Positions 62,318 to 64,000 of a DNA stretch of 64,000 bases are shown here, piece by piece. This DNA comes from Candidatus Babela massiliensis. GTDB lineage: Bacteria > Babelota > Babeliae > Babelales > Babelaceae. The position numbers and the translations under genes were made by a program. The stretch spans positions 434,001-498,000 of the forward strand of contig NC_023003.1 in NCBI RefSeq assembly GCF_000513475.1. The letters run 5' to 3'. Every line of letters starts with the position of its first letter. Position 1 is the stretch's first letter. The notes under the pieces were generated by a model. It had not been told where the DNA came from and made no database searches. It saw only the letters and a list, made by a program, of their open reading frames with translations.

Positions 62318-64000
62318 TTAGTTATCTAATTTTTGTAACAGATCTTCCCACTTATTATTATACTCCTCTAATCTTGATTTGGCTGATTCAAGCAATTTAA
62401 CATTATGAAAATATTTATCAGTACCATATTCATAATTTAAGAAATCATTATTTATTTTTTCTATATCTTTTTCTAACTTAGAGATCTTAAGTTCAACAGA
62501 GCTTAACTCTTTTTTATACTGATTAATATCAACAGAACTCAAAATATACTCTTTTTTATCTGGAGATTTAAATTCCAACTTAGCTTTATTATTTTTTTGC
62601 CAAAAAATATAAGAATCATAATTTCCATGATGAACATAGATTTCGTTTTTACTTAAGATGAATAATTTATTAGCTAATTTACTTAAAAAATCTTGATCAT
62701 GAGATACAAATAAAATCGTTCCTGAATATTGTTTTAAAGCTTGAAGTAATATCTCTTTAGATTGTAAGTCCAAATGATTGGTAGGTTCATCCAAAATTAA
62801 AAAGTTTGCTTTTGAAAGCAAAATTTTAACCATAGCTAACCTATTTCTCTCTCCGCCACTTAATACCGCAACTTTTTTATCAATATCATCTTTTGTAAAT
62901 AAAAAGGAACCTAAAGTACTTCTAATACTAGATTCAGAAATCTCTTTGCTACAAGTTTTAACTATTTCTTGATAAACAGTGTTTTCTAAATTTAAAGCTA
63001 AAAGTTGATCTTGCTCAAAAATAGCATGTTTTACATTATGCCCAAATTCTATTAACGAACTCTTTTGATCATCCAAAGAATACTTTCCTATTAATAGATT
63101 AATAAAAGTAGTTTTACCAATACCATTAGCAGCTACAATTGCTATTTTATCATCTTTTTGAATTTCTCCCGATATATTATTAAAAATCAATTTATCATTA
63201 AAAATTTTTTTCAGATTTTTAAATCTTAATACCACTTTACCAGGACTATCAATAACAGGAAATTTTAATTTAAGATTATTAGATTTAGGTTCTACTTCTA
63301 TTACATCTAATTTATCTAATTGTTTTATTAGACTCTGTGCCATCTTAGCTTTAGTAGCCTTATATCTAAATCTATCTATTAATTCTTGCTTTCTCTCTAT
63401 TTCCTTCTGCTGCTTTTTATAAGCATTTTCCAAAATCTCATTTTGATGTTCTTTTATCAATAGATATTTACTGTAATTACCAGTAAAGATTTTTGCTTTT
63501 CCTCTTTCTAACTCTAAAATATAATCACAGCTATTATCTAGAAAGTATCTGTCGTGAGTAACCAATAAAAACCCAAATTTAGAATTTTTTAAAAAATCAT
63601 GAAACCATAATTTAGTGTTTATATCAAGATGATTAGTAGGTTCATCAAAGAGATAAAAATCGGCTTCTTGTAACAATAACTTACTAAGTAAAAGCCTCAT
63701 CTTCCAACCTACACTTAAATCTTTAACCGGCTTGTCAAAATCTTCAGAAGAAAAGCCTAAGTTATTCAAAATATTTTTAGTATTTTCTATAGCAACCACT
63801 TCGTTAAATTGCTCTAGTTCCTGAGTTATCTTAACATAAAGATCTAAATCTTTTTCCGGATTCAATGATATATTGTTCTCTAAATTCGATTCTAAATCTA
63901 ATTTTTGTAATTTAAGCTGATTATAATAATCAAATACAGAAAAAACTTCGTCAAAAACCGTTTTAGTAGAAAGAAAAGTAAATTCTTGAGGCAAATAAGC
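62318..64000 (-). CDS. ABC-F family ATPase (5' end outside the window)
   Basis: The visible part is about 560 aa. The first nucleotide-binding domain enters at the Q-loop (YLPQEF at the window edge), shows a signature LSVGWKMRLL and Walker B FYLFDEPTNHLD. The second domain has Walker A ANGIGKTTFI, signature LSGGERNRLAMV and Walker B FLILDEPTNHLD. A linker of basic helices (EIERKQELIDRFRYKATKAK) lies between them, and a C-terminal coiled coil follows (ELSSVELKISKLEKDIEKIN). The Walker A of the first domain and the start codon are beyond 64000. ABC-F proteins act on the ribosome. The coiled-coil tail fits Uup or YdiF-like members better than EttA. Confidence 0.92.
   Translation of the reverse strand, partial: AYLPQEFTFLSTKTVFDEVFSVFDYYNQLKLQKLDLESNLENNISLNPEKDLDLYVKITQELEQFNEVVAIENTKNILNNLGFSSEDFDKPVKDLSVGWKMRLLLSKLLLQEADFYLFDEPTNHLDINTKLWFHDFLKNSKFGFLLVTHDRYFLDNSCDYILELERGKAKIFTGNYSKYLLIKEHQNEILENAYKKQQKEIERKQELIDRFRYKATKAKMAQSLIKQLDKLDVIEVEPKSNNLKLKFPVIDSPGKVVLRFKNLKKIFNDKLIFNNISGEIQKDDKIAIVAANGIGKTTFINLLIGKYSLDDQKSSLIEFGHNVKHAIFEQDQLLALNLENTVYQEIVKTCSKEISESSIRSTLGSFLFTKDDIDKKVAVLSGGERNRLAMVKILLSKANFLILDEPTNHLDLQSKEILLQALKQYSGTILFVSHDQDFLSKLANKLFILSKNEIYVHHGNYDSYIFWQKNNKAKLEFKSPDKKEYILSSVDINQYKKELSSVELKISKLEKDIEKINNDFLNYEYGTDKYFHNVKLLESAKSRLEEYNNKWEDLLQKLDN

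Overview
The window is a gene-dense, very AT-rich piece of a bacterial chromosome dominated by translation and transcription genes. YidC with a large periplasmic domain and an RseP-type site-2 protease point to a two-membrane cell. Ankyrin-repeat proteins with signal peptides, one of them decaying, loss of small accessory genes (no rpmD in the spc operon, no rimM beside trmD) and the base composition suggest a reduced-genome, host-associated lineage. Candidatus Dependentiae (TM6, for example Babela) is my best guess. That placement is inference; a phylogeny of RpoB or of concatenated ribosomal proteins would settle it.

Layout. 1-2.3 kb: a broken ankyrin-repeat gene beside an intact relative, both on the minus strand. 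2.4-21.9 kb: one continuous minus-strand run of the str, S10, spc and alpha operons (rpsL-rpsG-fusA-tuf-rpsJ ... secY-adk-map-infA-rpmJ-rpsM-rpsK-rpsD-rpoA-rplQ), with a good promoter near 21.92 kb and a terminator near 2.44 kb. 22.2-25.7 kb: rseP (+), rplM (-) and an NhaC-like antiporter (+). 25.7-29.2 kb: yidC-recR-pepP (-). 29.5-30.4 kb: two tiny exported proteins of unknown function (+), the first behind a promoter that contains a perfect 18-bp palindrome. 30.4-34.1 kb: ffh-rpsP-khpA-trmD-rplS (-), where trmD carries an extra C-terminal RNA methyltransferase domain. 34.2-37.8 kb: hflX and a UvrD/PcrA helicase (+). 37.8-40.9 kb: a tandemly duplicated pseudopilin-like protein, trpS and a probable holA (-). 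41-55.8 kb: the tRNA(Tyr-Gly-Thr-Thr)-rpmG-tRNA(Trp)-secE-nusG-rplKAJL-rpoBC cluster, followed by tRNA-Val, rpsO and pnp (-). 55.8-56.9 kb: tsaE and a NYN-domain nuclease gene (-). 57-62.3 kb: a plus-strand accessory stretch with a stand-alone ATP synthase gamma gene, a giant duplicated CPBP-like membrane protein and a two-repeat exported protein. 62.3-64 kb: an ABC-F ATPase cut by the window edge.

Most of the window supplies the ribosome, RNA polymerase core and Sec/YidC/SRP export machinery. The least expected items are a cysteine-rich, probably zinc-binding insertion in RpoB (residues 83-132), the exactly 143-residue-period duplication in the pseudopilin-like protein, the duplicated CPBP-like protein with non-canonical catalytic motifs, the secreted protein with a 111-residue-period repeat, the isolated atpG, and the palindromic operator candidate at 29475-29492. 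I found no CRISPR array, insertion sequence, prophage or rRNA gene.
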